A DNA stretch of 64,000 nt from NCBI RefSeq assembly GCF_020520285.1, contig NZ_CP084742.1, positions 2,976,001 to 3,040,000 on the forward strand, read 5' to 3'. The position numbers and the translations under genes are program-made. The notes under the pieces are model-generated. The model ran no database searches. It was not told the origin of the DNA and was given only the letters and a program-made list of their open reading frames with translations. Below, in pieces: positions 7,849-24,442 of the stretch. Numbering within the stretch: position 1 is the first letter of the stretch; each line of letters starts with the position of its first letter. The stretch is from Pseudomonas sp. L5B5. GTDB taxonomy: Bacteria > Pseudomonadota > Gammaproteobacteria > Pseudomonadales > Pseudomonadaceae.

Positions 7849-10368
7849 ATGCACAACAACAATAACGATCTGACGCTCAGTGCCCCGCTAGCCGGGCCCG
7901 TACTGCCACTGCGCAGCGTTCCCGACCCGGTGTTCGCCACCGGGGCCATGGGCGACGGGATTGCCATCGACCCGCTCAACGATACCCTGCATGCCCCTTG
8001 CGCCGGCCAGGTGCTCCAGGTCGCACGCACCGGCCACGCCGTGACCCTGCGGGCCGACAACGGCGCCGAGGTGCTGCTGCACCTGGGCCTGGATACAGTC
8101 GAGTTGAAAGGTGAAGGCTTCCACGTGCTGGTCCAGGAAGGGCAGCGCGTCAGCGCCGGCCAGCCCCTGCTGCGGTTCGACCTGGACTATGTCGCGCAGC
8201 ACTGCCGGAGCCTGATCAGCCTGCTGATCCTGACCAATGGCGACGCATTCGACCTGCGCCCGCTGAGCCTGAGCCCGGTCAAGGTCGGCGAGCCGCTGCT
8301 GCACCTCACCCGGCGCGTCCTGGACCCGGCTCGGCCGCCCGTCACGGAGGCCTTGGGCGAACAGGCCAGCGCCCGGGTCAAGGTCGCCCACCGCGGCGGC
8401 CTGCATGCCCGTCCCGCCGCCCTGGTCCGCCAGTGCGCCGCCGGCTTCGCCAGCCAGTCGCACCTGACCTTCAAGGACAAGAGCGCCCCCTGCACGAGCC
8501 TGGTGGCCCTGATGGGCCTGGGTATCGGCGAACAGGATGAAGTACAGGTCAGTTGTCAGGGAGCCGATTGCCAGGCGGCCTTGCAGGCACTGCTCAAGAC
8601 CCTGGGCACGGCACTGGACACGCACGCCCATCCAGCACCCGTCACCGCCCCGGTCATCCAGCGTCCCGCCGAAGATGGCGTACTGCATGGCGTCTGCGCC
8701 GCCCCGGGGCTGATCGCCGGCCCGCTGCTGCGGCTCGATGCCCTGCAATTGCCGCCAGACCACGGCCAGCATCAGCCCGAGGAACAGCGCCAGGCCCTGG
8801 GCGCTGCCCTGGAGCAGGTGCGCAGCGATATCCGCCAGACCCTGGAGCAGGCCCGACAACGCCGGGACCAGGAAGAACAGGACATTTTCAACGCCCACCT
8901 GGCTTTGTTGGAGGACCCAACCCTGCTGGATGCGGCCCACGCCACCATCGCCCAGGGCCGGGCCGCCACCCACGCCTGGAGTGCGGCCATCACCGAGCAG
9001 TGCCAGGTGCTGCAGCAACTGGACAGTCCGCTACTGGCAGAACGCGCCAATGATCTGCGGGATCTGCAACAGCGCGTGTTGCGGGCGCTGCTGGGAGAAA
9101 CCTGGCACTACGACCTGCCGCCCGGAGCGCTGGTCGCTGCCGAGGAGCTGACGCCATCGGACCTGCTGCAACTGAGTGCCCAGGGCGTGGCCGGCCTGTG
9201 CATGGTCGCTGGCGGTGCGACCTCCCACGTCGCGATCCTGGCCCGGGGCAAGGGCTTGCCCTGCCTGGTGGCCCTGGGTCAGGAAATCCTGCATGTGGAC
9301 AGCGGCCGGCAGGTGGTACTGGATGCCGACGGCGGACGCCTGGAACTGGCCCCCTCGCCGCAGCGGCTCCAGCAGGTCATGCACGCCCACGAGGCCCGCC
9401 AGCAACGCCGCGCCGTGCAGCAACAGCAAGCCCGTGAGCCGGCCCTGACCCAGGATGGACTGTCGATCGAGGTGGCGGCCAACGTGGCGTGCAGTGATGA
9501 AGCCCGGGAGGCGCACCTGGGTGGCGCCGACGGCATCGGTTTGCTGCGCACCGAGTTCCTGTTCGTCGACCGCCAGCATGCCCCGGACGAGGCGGAACAG
9601 CGCCAGGCCTACCAGGCCGTGCTGGATGCCATGGGCGACAAGCCGGTGATCATCCGCACCATCGACGTGGGCGGCGACAAGCAGCTGGACTACCTGCCCC
9701 TGCCGGCCGAAGCCAACCCGGTGCTCGGCTTGCGCGGCATTCGCCTGGCCCAGGCGCGGCCAGAGTTGCTGGACCAGCAATTGCGAGCGCTGCTGCAAGT
9801 CACGCCCACGGAGCGCTGCCGGGTGATGCTGCCAATGGTCACCGAAGTGGCCGAGCTGCTGCAGATCCGCCAGCGCCTGGACGCCCTGGCCAGCGAGCTG
9901 GGAGTGAGCCAGCGGCCGGAACTGGGGGTGATGATCGAAGTCCCGGCAGCGGCGCTGATGGCCGAGCACCTGGCCGAACACGCCGATTTCCTGTCCATCG
10001 GCACCAACGACTTGTCCCAGTACACCCTGGCCATGGACCGCGACCACGCCGGGCTGGCCTCACGGGTCGATGCCTTGCATCCGGCGCTGCTGCGACTGAT
10101 CGCCCAGACCTGCACCGGCGCCGCACGCCACGGGCGCTGGGTCGGAGTCTGCGGCGCCCTGGCCTCCGATCCCCTAGCGACGCCGGTGCTGATTGGCCTG
10201 GGTGTCAGCGAACTGTCGGTCAGTCCTCCCCAGGTCGGGGAGATCAAGGACCGGGTCCGCCAGCTCGATGCGCGCCAGTGTCGCCAGCTCAGCCAGGCGC
10301 TGCTCGACCTGCCCGGCGCCGCCGCAGTCCGCCAGGCCTGCGCGCAGCATTGGCCTCTACAACCATAA
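7849..10368 (+). CDS. nagF: Fused PTS protein: EIIA(Glc-type)-HPr-Enzyme I
   Basis: An 839-residue phosphorelay protein. Residues 1-155 are a glucose-type IIA domain with active His78 (LLHLGLDTVELKGEG). Residues about 175-262 are HPr with His186 (GLHARPAAL). Residues about 278-839 are Enzyme I, with phospho-His460 (GGATSHVAI), GIGLLRTEFLF, the PEP-binding signature VMIEVPAAALMAEHLAEHADFLSIGTNDLSQY cut across the C-terminal barrel, and VCGALASDP. It would carry phosphate from PEP to the NagE IIB domain on one chain. The ATG at 7849 is the only sensible start after the previous gene's stop. P. aeruginosa has the same fusion next to nagE. Confidence 0.95.
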   Translation: MHNNNNDLTLSAPLAGPVLPLRSVPDPVFATGAMGDGIAIDPLNDTLHAPCAGQVLQVARTGHAVTLRADNGAEVLLHLGLDTVELKGEGFHVLVQEGQRVSAGQPLLRFDLDYVAQHCRSLISLLILTNGDAFDLRPLSLSPVKVGEPLLHLTRRVLDPARPPVTEALGEQASARVKVAHRGGLHARPAALVRQCAAGFASQSHLTFKDKSAPCTSLVALMGLGIGEQDEVQVSCQGADCQAALQALLKTLGTALDTHAHPAPVTAPVIQRPAEDGVLHGVCAAPGLIAGPLLRLDALQLPPDHGQHQPEEQRQALGAALEQVRSDIRQTLEQARQRRDQEEQDIFNAHLALLEDPTLLDAAHATIAQGRAATHAWSAAITEQCQVLQQLDSPLLAERANDLRDLQQRVLRALLGETWHYDLPPGALVAAEELTPSDLLQLSAQGVAGLCMVAGGATSHVAILARGKGLPCLVALGQEILHVDSGRQVVLDADGGRLELAPSPQRLQQVMHAHEARQQRRAVQQQQAREPALTQDGLSIEVAANVACSDEAREAHLGGADGIGLLRTEFLFVDRQHAPDEAEQRQAYQAVLDAMGDKPVIIRTIDVGGDKQLDYLPLPAEANPVLGLRGIRLAQARPELLDQQLRALLQVTPTERCRVMLPMVTEVAELLQIRQRLDALASELGVSQRPELGVMIEVPAAALMAEHLAEHADFLSIGTNDLSQYTLAMDRDHAGLASRVDALHPALLRLIAQTCTGAARHGRWVGVCGALASDPLATPVLIGLGVSELSVSPPQVGEIKDRVRQLDARQCRQLSQALLDLPGAAAVRQACAQHWPLQP

Positions 10369-10384
10369 GAACAGGAGAGACGCC

Positions 10385-12091
10385 ATGTACCAGTATTTCA
10401 TCGAGGGCCTGCAACGCCTCGGCCGGGCGCTGATGCTGCCCATCGCCATCCTGCCCATCGCCGGCTTGCTGCTGCGCCTGGGCGATACCGACCTGCTGGA
10501 CATCGCGATCATCCACGATGCCGGCCAGTCGATCTTCGGCAACCTGGCGCTGATATTCGCCATCGGCATCGCCGTGGGGTTCGCCAAGGACAACAACGGT
10601 ACCGCCGGGCTGGCGGGGGCCATCGGCTACCTGGTCATGATCTCGACCCTCAAGGTGCTGGACGCCAGCATCAACATGGGCATGCTCGCCGGGATCATCA
10701 GCGGGCTGATGGCCGGCGCGCTGTACAACCGTTTCAAGGACATCAAGCTGCCGGAGTACCTGGCGTTCTTCGGTGGCCGGCGCTTCGTGCCCATCGTCAC
10801 CGGCTTCACGGCCGTGGGCCTGGGGGTGGTGTTCGGCCTGATCTGGCCGCCGGTCCAGCACGCCATCAACAGCTTCGGCCAACTGCTGCTGGAGAGCGGC
10901 AGCGTCGGCGCATTCGTCTTCGGCGTGTTCAACCGCCTGCTGATCATCACCGGCCTGCACCACATCCTCAACAACATGGCCTGGTTCATCTTTGGCAGCT
11001 TCACCGACCCGAGCACCGGCGCGGTGGTCACCGGCGACCTGACCCGCTACTTCGCCGGCGACCCCAATGGCGGCCAGTTCATGACCGGGATGTTCCCGGT
11101 GATGCTGTTCGGCCTGCCTGCCGCCTGCCTGGCGATGTACCGCAATGCCCTGCCGGAACGGCGCAAGGTGATGGGCGGGATCTTCCTGTCCATGGCCCTG
11201 ACGTCCTTCCTCACCGGGGTCACCGAGCCCATCGAGTTCGCCTTCATGTTCCTGGCGCCGCTGCTGTACCTGCTGCACGCGCTGCTCACGGGGCTCTCCA
11301 TGGCCCTGACCAACTTGCTGGACATCCACCTGGGCTTCACGTTCTCCGGCGGTGCCATCGACATGGCCCTGGGCTGGGGTCGCTCCACCAATGGCTGGAA
11401 GGTGCTGCCAGTGGGCCTGCTGTATGCCGTGGTCTACTACCTGGTGTTCGACTTCTGCATCCGCCGCTTCAATCTCAAGACGCCAGGCCGCGAGGACAGC
11501 CCGACCAGTGAGAGGTCAGAGCTGGCCGGCGATCAACGCGCAACGGCCTATATCAAGGCCCTGGGGGGCGCCGCCAACCTGCTCACCGTGGGCGCCTGCA
11601 CCACCCGCCTGCGCCTGGAACTGGCGAACCGCGACCAGGCCCATGACGCCGACCTCAAGGCCCTCGGCGCCATGGCGGTGGTGCGCCCCGGCAAGGGTGG
11701 CAGCCTGCAGGTGGTGGTCGGGCCGATGGCCGACAGCATCGCCGATGAAATCCGCCAGGCCCTGCCCTCCTCCCCCGCCGTCCCCGTGCCCCTGGCGAGC
11801 GAGCCGGCCCTGCCATCGATCCAGGTTCCCGCCCATGAAGCCCAACAGTGGCTCAGCGCCCTGGGCGGTCGCGACAACCTGCTGCAACTGGACTGCGTGG
11901 CCCTGACCCGCCTGCGGGTACAGCTCGGTGACAGCCGGAGTCTGTCGGAGGCCGCACTCAAGGGCCTGGGCTGCCAGGGTACCCGGCGCCTGGAAGGAGA
12001 TGTCTGGCACGTGCTGATCGGCGAAAAAGCCGCCGGCCTGCAAGCCGCCCTGCAACCCCTGATGCATCGCGAGGTCAGCGCAGGGGCCTGA
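10385..12091 (+). CDS. nagE: PTS N-acetylglucosamine permease, EIIC-EIIB plus a degenerate second EIIB
   Basis: A 568-residue membrane protein that imports and phosphorylates GlcNAc. Residues 1-370 are the EIIC glucose/GlcNAc membrane domain (MYQYFIEGLQRLGRALMLPI; HHILNNMAWF; TGVTEPIEFAFMFLAPLLY). Residues about 385-465 are EIIB with the phosphorylated Cys405 in GACTTRLRL. Residues about 480-565 look like a second EIIB copy (WLSALGGRDNLLQLDCVALTRLRV), in which the position equivalent to Cys405 is Ala506 and a Cys lies two residues earlier (504). It has no IIA; that is supplied by the fused protein just upstream. It is the last gene of the operon. Confidence 0.93.
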   Translation: MYQYFIEGLQRLGRALMLPIAILPIAGLLLRLGDTDLLDIAIIHDAGQSIFGNLALIFAIGIAVGFAKDNNGTAGLAGAIGYLVMISTLKVLDASINMGMLAGIISGLMAGALYNRFKDIKLPEYLAFFGGRRFVPIVTGFTAVGLGVVFGLIWPPVQHAINSFGQLLLESGSVGAFVFGVFNRLLIITGLHHILNNMAWFIFGSFTDPSTGAVVTGDLTRYFAGDPNGGQFMTGMFPVMLFGLPAACLAMYRNALPERRKVMGGIFLSMALTSFLTGVTEPIEFAFMFLAPLLYLLHALLTGLSMALTNLLDIHLGFTFSGGAIDMALGWGRSTNGWKVLPVGLLYAVVYYLVFDFCIRRFNLKTPGREDSPTSERSELAGDQRATAYIKALGGAANLLTVGACTTRLRLELANRDQAHDADLKALGAMAVVRPGKGGSLQVVVGPMADSIADEIRQALPSSPAVPVPLASEPALPSIQVPAHEAQQWLSALGGRDNLLQLDCVALTRLRVQLGDSRSLSEAALKGLGCQGTRRLEGDVWHVLIGEKAAGLQAALQPLMHREVSAGA

Positions 12092-12123
12092 GCGGCCTGC
12101 TCGCCAGATACCTTGCGCCCATG

Positions 12124-12162
12124 AAAAAGCCCGCTGGCCGTTTCCGGTCCAGCGGGCTTTTT
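12124..12162. terminator. Bidirectional rho-independent terminator
   Basis: A perfect 14-bp stem, AAAAAGCCCGCTGG paired with CCAGCGGGCTTTTT, around an 11-base loop. It has a T-run on both strands, so it can end both the nag operon and the purL-yqfO transcript that converge here. Confidence 0.92.
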
Positions 12163-12176
12163 GCCTGTGGATAACC

Positions 12177-12488
12177 CTAGAACTGTTCCAGGCGCCAGAC
12201 CTCGTAGGCCGGGGTCTCGTAGGGATGGCTCTGCTTGAGGGCCTGCACCACGTCGCGGATCAGTTCATCGGCCACCACCAGCTCGACTTTCCATTCCTCC
12301 ACCTGCTCCACCTGGCCAGTCTGCCCGAGGAACGGCTGGCTGCCGTCCAGCGGGCGGAACTGACCCTGGCCAAGCACCTGCCATGCGCATTGGTCATAAG
12401 TCCCGATGCGTCCGCCTCCCGCGGCAAACACGGCACTCTTGACCAGATCCACATGGCTTGGGGGCACGAAGAAGCTGAGCTTGTACAT
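12177..12488 (-). CDS. YqfO/NIF3-type small domain protein
   Basis: A 103-residue protein starting MYKLSFFVPPSHVDLVKSAVFAAGGGRIGTYDQCAWQVLGQGQF and ending HPYETPAYEVWRLEQF. This matches the PII-like middle domain of NIF3/YqfO proteins, here as a stand-alone protein. Function is unknown; the fold binds small ligands in other PII-like proteins. It follows purL by five bases on the same strand, and a better start upstream would overlap purL, so the two are probably co-transcribed. Confidence 0.82.
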   Translation of the reverse strand: MYKLSFFVPPSHVDLVKSAVFAAGGGRIGTYDQCAWQVLGQGQFRPLDGSQPFLGQTGQVEQVEEWKVELVVADELIRDVVQALKQSHPYETPAYEVWRLEQF

Positions 12489-12493
12489 CAGTT

Positions 12494-16390
<3,897 letters not shown>

Positions 16391-16518
16391 CTTCGGGACA
16401 GCCTCGGGAAGGGGGTGTGCTTTGAGGCCGTGCATTCTAACGTAAACCGTCGGCATCGGCACTCGAAACGCTATGCACCAGCGCCTCCGGGCGTCGGCCC
16501 GGGCATGCCTGCCTATAA

Positions 16519-18138
<1,620 letters not shown>

Positions 18139-18179
18139 GCGCCAAGGCTGCGGCGATCACTAGATAGCCAGATCGCTGA

Positions 18180-18226
18180 AGGGCCTCCGGGCCTTGTCGC
18201 AGCCTGCGGCAGCAGCTACAGGTGCC
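18180..18226. repeat. REP-like palindromic repeat
   Basis: The stretch AAGGGCCTCCGGGCCTT is palindromic and is followed by TCGCAGCCTGCGGCAGCAGC and TACAGG, a wording repeated widely in Pseudomonas intergenic DNA. It sits between the convergent mltF and pdxJ genes and may serve as a terminator for both. The hairpin is seen; the family assignment is from memory of such repeats. Confidence 0.6.
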
Positions 18227-18230
18227 GCGG

Positions 18231-18977
18231 TCAGGCCTTGGCGGCAGCTGCCAGGATCAGGGCCTTCATTTCCGCTACCGCGCCCTTGAAACCGACAAAC
18301 AGCGCGTGGCCCACCAGGGCGTGGCCGATGTTCAACTCGTTGATGCCCTTGATCGCCGCCACTGCCTCGACGTTGTGGTAATGCAGGCCATGACCGGCAT
18401 TGACGATCAACCCCTGGGCCAACCCCACGGCAACACCGTCGACGATGCGCTGCAGCTCCTCGGCCACTTCAGTCGGCGTCTGGGCATCGGCATAACGCCC
18501 CGTGTGCAGCTCGACAGCTGGCGCGCCGACCCGCTTGGAGGCTTCGATCTGGCGCTCGTCGGCGTCGATGAACAGCGACACTTCCGCGCCGATCTTCGAC
18601 AGGCGCTCAACCGCAGCCTTGATCCGTGCTTCCTGCCCCGCCACGTCCAGGCCGCCCTCGGTGGTGAGTTCCTGACGGGTTTCCGGCACCAGGCAGATGT
18701 GCGCCGGACGGATACGCTCGGCAAAGGCCATCATTTCCTCGGTGACGCCCATCTCGAAATTCATGCGGGTCTGCAGCACGTCCTTGAGCAGCAACACATC
18801 GCGCTCCTGGATATGCCGGCGGTCTTCGCGCAGGTGCACGGTGATACCGTCGGCGCCCGCCTCTTCCGCATCCAGCGCGGCCTTGACCGGATCAGGGTAA
18901 CGAGTGCCCCGGGCCTGGCGCAGAGTGGCAACGTGGTCGATGTTCACGCCAAGAAGAATGCGATTGCTGGTGGTCAC
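18231..18977 (-). CDS. pdxJ: Pyridoxine 5'-phosphate synthase
   Basis: PdxJ condenses 3-amino-2-oxopropyl phosphate with 1-deoxyxylulose 5-phosphate to give pyridoxine 5'-phosphate. The 248-residue TIM-barrel protein opens with [17 protein letters not shown] (catalytic Glu/His region) and contains [41 protein letters not shown] and [13 protein letters not shown]. It is the last gene of the lepA-lepB-rnc-era-recO-pdxJ series, 49 bp after recO. Confidence 0.97.
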   Translation of the reverse strand: MTTSNRILLGVNIDHVATLRQARGTRYPDPVKAALDAEEAGADGITVHLREDRRHIQERDVLLLKDVLQTRMNFEMGVTEEMMAFAERIRPAHICLVPETRQELTTEGGLDVAGQEARIKAAVERLSKIGAEVSLFIDADERQIEASKRVGAPAVELHTGRYADAQTPTEVAEELQRIVDGVAVGLAQGLIVNAGHGLHYHNVEAVAAIKGINELNIGHALVGHALFVGFKGAVAEMKALILAAAAKA

Positions 18978-19026
18978 GGAAGCGCTCCTGAATAAATGAA
19001 GATTCGGCGCACAGCATACGGGGAGA

Positions 19027-19716
19027 CTAAGGCTTGCGAAACAACTCGCGACTGACCAGGGGGCGACCGCCCAGGTGCACTGCCAGGGCCTGGCGCATCA
19101 GGCGCTTGGCCGCCGACAGCGCGCCGGGGGCGCTCCAGTCGGCCTCGGCCATGGCCAGCAGCTCGGTGCCATTGAACAGCCCCGGCTGCAACAGGAACAC
19201 CTGCTCCAACCCGGCATCCACCTGCAAACGGTACAGGCCGTCAGCCGCGATGGGCGCACCATGGAGGTCACTGTCCAGGGCAAAGCCGTAACCCAGGTCG
19301 TCCAGCAGGCGCCACTCAAAGGCCCGCAACAGGGGCTCCAGGGGGCGCCCTTCGGCCAAGGCCAGCAGGGTGGCGGCATAGTGGTCGAACACCGCCGGAT
19401 GGGGATCTTCCGCCGGCAGCAGGCGAATCAGCAGTTCATTCAGATAGAGGCCACTGAACAGCGCCTCGCCATTGAGCCAGGCAGCAATACCGGCGCTCTC
19501 CATGCGACCGACATTCTTCAGCTCACCGCGGCCACGAAACTCGACCTCCAGGGGCACGAAGGGTCGCGCCAGCGTACCGGCCTTGCCTCGGGCATTGCGC
19601 AGCACGGCGCGCAAACGACCTTGAGGGGTGAGGAAATCCACCAGGGCGCTGCTCTCGCGGTAGGCGCGGCTATGCAGGACGTAGGCGAGTTGGCCGACTG
19701 GGGCGTTGCTGGACAT
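19027..19716 (-). CDS. recO: DNA repair protein RecO
   Basis: RecO works with RecR and RecF to load RecA on SSB-coated single-stranded DNA. The 229-residue protein begins [30 protein letters not shown], the N-terminal OB fold, followed by the helical C-terminal region ([34 protein letters not shown]). The zinc-finger cysteines found in some RecO proteins are absent, as in gamma-proteobacteria. ATG 19716 is chosen over an in-frame start 26 codons upstream because the protein's conserved start is there. It lies 109 bp after era. Confidence 0.95.
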   Translation of the reverse strand: MSSNAPVGQLAYVLHSRAYRESSALVDFLTPQGRLRAVLRNARGKAGTLARPFVPLEVEFRGRGELKNVGRMESAGIAAWLNGEALFSGLYLNELLIRLLPAEDPHPAVFDHYAATLLALAEGRPLEPLLRAFEWRLLDDLGYGFALDSDLHGAPIAADGLYRLQVDAGLEQVFLLQPGLFNGTELLAMAEADWSAPGALSAAKRLMRQALAVHLGGRPLVSRELFRKP

Positions 19717-19825
19717 GGTTGCGAGGGATCTCGGCGAAAGAGAGGGAACCGGGTCCGACAGGAATATCGAGGCTATTCGTTGGCGAGTCGGCACCAGGCA
19801 GGAGCCGACTCGTCAGCATGGGGTC

Positions 19826-20720
<895 letters not shown>

Positions 20721-20728
<8 letters not shown>

Positions 20729-21410
20729 GGCCATTCTCCACACCCAGGGCAATCAGTGCTGCGGCGGCCGCTACCTGTTCGGCAATGCGACGGCTCACAC
20801 CCTGACCCCGGCTTTTTTCATTCAATAAGGTGACTTCACATTCCACGAAGAATGTCCGGCAATGCGGCTCGCCCTGGATATCCACCACTTCATAGCGTGG
20901 CAGTTCGCAGGCCCGGGACTGGAGGAACTCCTGCAGCCGCGTCTTGGGATCCTTGTTGGTATCCACCAGGGTCAGGCTCTCGAACTCCGAGGCCAGCCAG
21001 GACAGCACGCGGTCGCGGGCAGTCTCCATCCCGGCATCCAGGTAGATCGCACCGATCAGTGCCTCGAGGGCGTCGGCGAGGATCGACTCGCGACGGAAGC
21101 CGCCGCTCTTCAATTCGCCGGAACCCAGCCGCAGGTATTCGCCCAGGTCAAAACCACGGGCCAGTACCGCCAGTGTTTCACCTTTCACCAGGCGCGCTCG
21201 CAAACGCGACAACTGGCCTTCGCGAGCCTGGGGAAAACGCTCGAACAGCGCCTCGCCGGCCACGAAGTTGAGGATCGCATCCCCCAGGAACTCCAGGCGC
21301 TCGTTGTTGCGCCCGGCGAAACTGCGGTGAGTGAGGGCCAGGAGCATCAACTCCTGATCCTTGAAGGAATAACCGAGCTGACGCTCGAGACGACTCAAAG
21401 AAACGCTCAC
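20721..21410 (-). CDS. rnc: Ribonuclease III
   Basis: RNase III cuts double-stranded RNA, including pre-rRNA. The 229-residue protein has the signature [15 protein letters not shown] near residue 36 with catalytic Glu/Asp, a second acidic site in [17 protein letters not shown], and a C-terminal double-stranded-RNA-binding domain ([22 protein letters not shown]...). It overlaps era. The 205 bp separating it from lepB hold no gene, unlike P. aeruginosa as far as I recall, where a small DUF4845 gene lies there. Confidence 0.97.
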
Positions 21411-21586
21411 GGTTTACCCACACTGGTTTCGTCGCCGAAACTCGCCATCCCAGGGGCCGCGCACAAGGTGCGGGTGGCTATTAACGCTGTGTTCAAATCC
21501 ACATCCTGAATATCATTGATTGCATGCCCCCGGCTGCCAACCACCTGAAGGCCGGGTGGTTTTATACAAGAGCCAGAAAAGCATTC

Positions 21587-21607
21587 GGCGCTGTGTTCAA
21601 CAGCGCC
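21587..21607 (-). terminator. Hairpin after lepB
   Basis: GGCGCTGT and ACAGCGCC form a perfect 8-bp stem with a five-base loop, nine bases past the lepB stop. On the minus strand it is followed within six bases by only four Ts, so termination may be partial, allowing read-through into rnc. Confidence 0.6.
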
Positions 21608-21615
21608 GCGTGTGA

Positions 21616-22470
21616 TTACTTGATCAGGCCAACCCGCGAGAAATTCGGCAGGTGGCTGAGTTTCGGTTCGGGCCAGCTCATCCAGACTGCAAAGGCCTTG
21701 CCGACGATATTCTTGTCGGGAACCATGCCTAGCAGGTCCTTGGGAATGCTCGGATCGTCCCAGTATCGACTGTCATTGGAGTTGTCGCGGTTGTCGCCCA
21801 TCATGAAGTAGTGACCGGCGGGAACGACCCAACGACCGTCCGGGGTGGCCCGGTAGCGGCTCATTTCCTTGCGGATCAGGTGCTCGGCGGCGCCGAGTTT
21901 TTCCTTGTACAGCTCAGCGCTGCCCAGCGTGCCGGGTTCGGCCCCCACCAGCTGCTCCGCCACCGGCTGGCCGTTGACGAACAGGTGCTTGTCGCTGGTG
22001 TAGCGCACCTCGTCGCCCGGCAGGCCGACCACACGCTTGATGTAGTTGACGTTCGGGTCGCTCGGGTAGCGGAACACCATCACATCGCCGCGCTGCGGAT
22101 CACCCACCTCGATGACCTTCTTGTCGATCACCGGTAAGCGGATCCCATAGGAAAACTTGTTCACCAGGATGAAGTCGCCCACATCCAGGGTCGGTTTCAT
22201 CGAGCCAGATGGAATCTGGAACGGCTCCACCAGGAACGAACGCAGCACCAGGACGATGAACAGCACCGGGAAGAACGACTTGCCGTATTCAACCAGCAAC
22301 GGCTCCTTGTTCAGCTTCTCGACCACCAGCCCGTCTGGCTGGCTGACGCTGCCCTGATAGTTGGCGATGGCCGAGCGGCGACGCGGGGCCAGTAACACCA
22401 GGTCGAGCAACGCCAGGAAGCCGCATACGAAGACAGCGATGACCAGCAACAGCGGGAAATTTAGTGACAT
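21616..22470 (-). CDS. lepB: Signal peptidase I
   Basis: LepB removes signal peptides from exported proteins at the inner membrane. The 284-residue protein has two N-terminal transmembrane segments (residues about 4-28 and 66-80) around a short cytoplasmic loop. The catalytic dyad is Ser90 (IPSGSMKPTL) and Lys145 (YIKRVVGLPGD), and box E is GDNRDNSNDSRYWD. Spacing and length match gamma-proteobacterial LepB. It starts five bases after lepA ends. Confidence 0.97.
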   Translation of the reverse strand: MSLNFPLLLVIAVFVCGFLALLDLVLLAPRRRSAIANYQGSVSQPDGLVVEKLNKEPLLVEYGKSFFPVLFIVLVLRSFLVEPFQIPSGSMKPTLDVGDFILVNKFSYGIRLPVIDKKVIEVGDPQRGDVMVFRYPSDPNVNYIKRVVGLPGDEVRYTSDKHLFVNGQPVAEQLVGAEPGTLGSAELYKEKLGAAEHLIRKEMSRYRATPDGRWVVPAGHYFMMGDNRDNSNDSRYWDDPSIPKDLLGMVPDKNIVGKAFAVWMSWPEPKLSHLPNFSRVGLIK

Positions 22471-22475
22471 AGGAC

Positions 22476-24275
22476 CTAACTATCCAACCTGAGCACGGCA
22501 AGGAAGGCTTCTTGTGGAATCTCCACGTTGCCCACTTGCTTCATGCGTTTCTTACCGGCCTTCTGCTTTTCCAACAGCTTGCGCTTACGGCTGACGTCAC
22601 CACCGTAGCATTTGGCCAGTACGTTCTTTCTGAGGGCCTTGACGGTTGTCCGAGCGACAATCTGCCCGCCGATGGCGGCCTGGATTGCCACGTCAAACAT
22701 CTGCCGAGGAATCAGTTCTTTCATCTTCTCGGTCAACGCACGCCCTTTGTAGTGGGCGTTGTCACGGTGCACGATCAGCGCCAGGGCGTCGACTTTCTCA
22801 CCGTTGATCAACACATCCAGCTTCACCAGATTAGCCGACTGGTAACGGTCGAAGTGGTAGTCCAGCGAAGCATAGCCACGACTGGTGGACTTCAGGCGAT
22901 CGAAGAAGTCCAGCACCACCTCGTTCATCGGCAGGTCGTAGGTGACCTGAACCTGAGAACCGAGGAACAGCATGTCGTGCTGCACGCCGCGCTTCTCGAT
23001 GCACAGGGTTATGACGTTGCCCAGGTGCTCCTGGGGCACAAGGATGTTGGCCCGCACGATCGGTTCGCGCATGTCCTCGATCGACGACAGGTCCGGCAGC
23101 TTCGACGGGTTGTCGACGTAGATGGTTTCACCGCTCTTGAGCAGCAGCTCGAAGATAACGGTTGGCGCCGTGGTGATCAGGTCCAGGTCGTATTCGCGCT
23201 CCAGGCGCTCCTGGATGATCTCCATGTGCAGCATGCCGAGGAACCCGCAACGGAAGCCGAAGCCCAGGGCGTCGGAGCTTTCCGGGGTGTACTGCAGCGA
23301 GGAATCGTTCAGGGTGAGCTTCTGCAGGGCTTCGCGGAAGTCCTCGAAGTCATCGGAGCTGACCGGGAACAGGCCGGCATAGACCTGCGGCTGAATACGC
23401 TTGAAGCCTGGCAGCACTTCCACGTCGGGCGTCGAGCTCAGGGTCAGGGTATCGCCCACCGGTGCACCGTGGATGTCCTTGATGCCGGCGATGATGAAGC
23501 CCACTTCACCGGCCTTGAGGTCGGCGGTGGCGGTGTGCTTGGGGTTGAACACACCGACGCTGTCCACCAGATGGATCTTGCCGGTGGACTTGACCAGGAT
23601 CTTGTCGCCTTTCTTCACCCGACCATGGCGTACACGCACCAGGGACACGACGCCCAGGTAGTTGTCGAACCAGGAGTCGATGATCAGCGCCTGCAGCGGG
23701 TCTTCGATATTGCCGGTAGGGGCCGGGATGGTGGTCACCAGGCGCTCGAGCACTTCGTCCACGCCCAGGCCAGTCTTGGCACTGCAGGTCACGGCATCAG
23801 TGGCGTCGATGCCGATGATCTTCTCGATCTCTTCCTTGACCCGCTCCGGATCGGCCTGTGGCAGGTCGATCTTGTTCAGTACCGGCATGACCTCGAGGCC
23901 TTGCTCGATGGCGGTATAGCAGTTGGCAACCGACTGGGCCTCGACGCCCTGACCGGCATCCACCACCAGCAGCGCGCCTTCGCAAGCCGCCAGGGAGCGG
24001 CTGACTTCATAGGTGAAATCGACGTGCCCGGGGGTATCGATGAAGTTCAGCTGATAGGTCACGCCATCGCGTGCCTTGTAGTAGAGGGTGACGCTGTGGG
24101 CCTTGATGGTGATCCCGCGCTCACGCTCGAGGTCCATGGAGTCCAGGACCTGGGCTTCCATTTCGCGATCGGCCAGGCCGCCGCACATCTGGATGAAGCG
24201 GTCGGCCAGGGTCGACTTGCCATGGTCAATGTGGGCGATGATGGAGAAATTGCGGATATGACTCAAATCACTCAC
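22476..24275 (-). CDS. lepA: Elongation factor 4 (ribosome back-translocase LepA)
   Basis: A 599-residue translational GTPase acting on stalled or misassembled ribosomes. The G1 loop is [14 protein letters not shown], followed by [11 protein letters not shown] (switch I), DTPGHVDF (G3), NKIDLP (G4) and the LepA-specific C-terminal domain ([28 protein letters not shown] ending, here [16 protein letters not shown]...). The start is GTG at 24275 ([11 protein letters not shown]...), matching the conserved N terminus; an open frame 25 codons longer is rejected. The Shine-Dalgarno sequence before the GTG is weak. Confidence 0.97.
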   Translation of the reverse strand: MSDLSHIRNFSIIAHIDHGKSTLADRFIQMCGGLADREMEAQVLDSMDLERERGITIKAHSVTLYYKARDGVTYQLNFIDTPGHVDFTYEVSRSLAACEGALLVVDAGQGVEAQSVANCYTAIEQGLEVMPVLNKIDLPQADPERVKEEIEKIIGIDATDAVTCSAKTGLGVDEVLERLVTTIPAPTGNIEDPLQALIIDSWFDNYLGVVSLVRVRHGRVKKGDKILVKSTGKIHLVDSVGVFNPKHTATADLKAGEVGFIIAGIKDIHGAPVGDTLTLSSTPDVEVLPGFKRIQPQVYAGLFPVSSDDFEDFREALQKLTLNDSSLQYTPESSDALGFGFRCGFLGMLHMEIIQERLEREYDLDLITTAPTVIFELLLKSGETIYVDNPSKLPDLSSIEDMREPIVRANILVPQEHLGNVITLCIEKRGVQHDMLFLGSQVQVTYDLPMNEVVLDFFDRLKSTSRGYASLDYHFDRYQSANLVKLDVLINGEKVDALALIVHRDNAHYKGRALTEKMKELIPRQMFDVAIQAAIGGQIVARTTVKALRKNVLAKCYGGDVSRKRKLLEKQKAGKKRMKQVGNVEIPQEAFLAVLRLDS

Positions 24276-24384
24276 GGATGAACACTCAAAAAGGCTGCAG
24301 GCATGGCCCGCCGAAAAATAGCCGGGAATTGTACCTGATACTCGGCACAAGCGTCACGTGCGCCGGTCAGCGTCCGTCGAATGC

Positions 24385-24413
24385 AAAAACGCCCCGACCT
24401 GCCGGCCGGGGCG
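24385..24413 (-). terminator. Rho-independent terminator after lptG
   Basis: CGCCCCG pairs with CGGGGCG, followed on the minus strand by five Ts. It lies 30 bp beyond the lptG stop and would end the lptF-lptG transcript before lepA. Confidence 0.85.
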
Positions 24414-24442
24414 CTGCACCAAAACGAGGCAAACGCGTCGAC

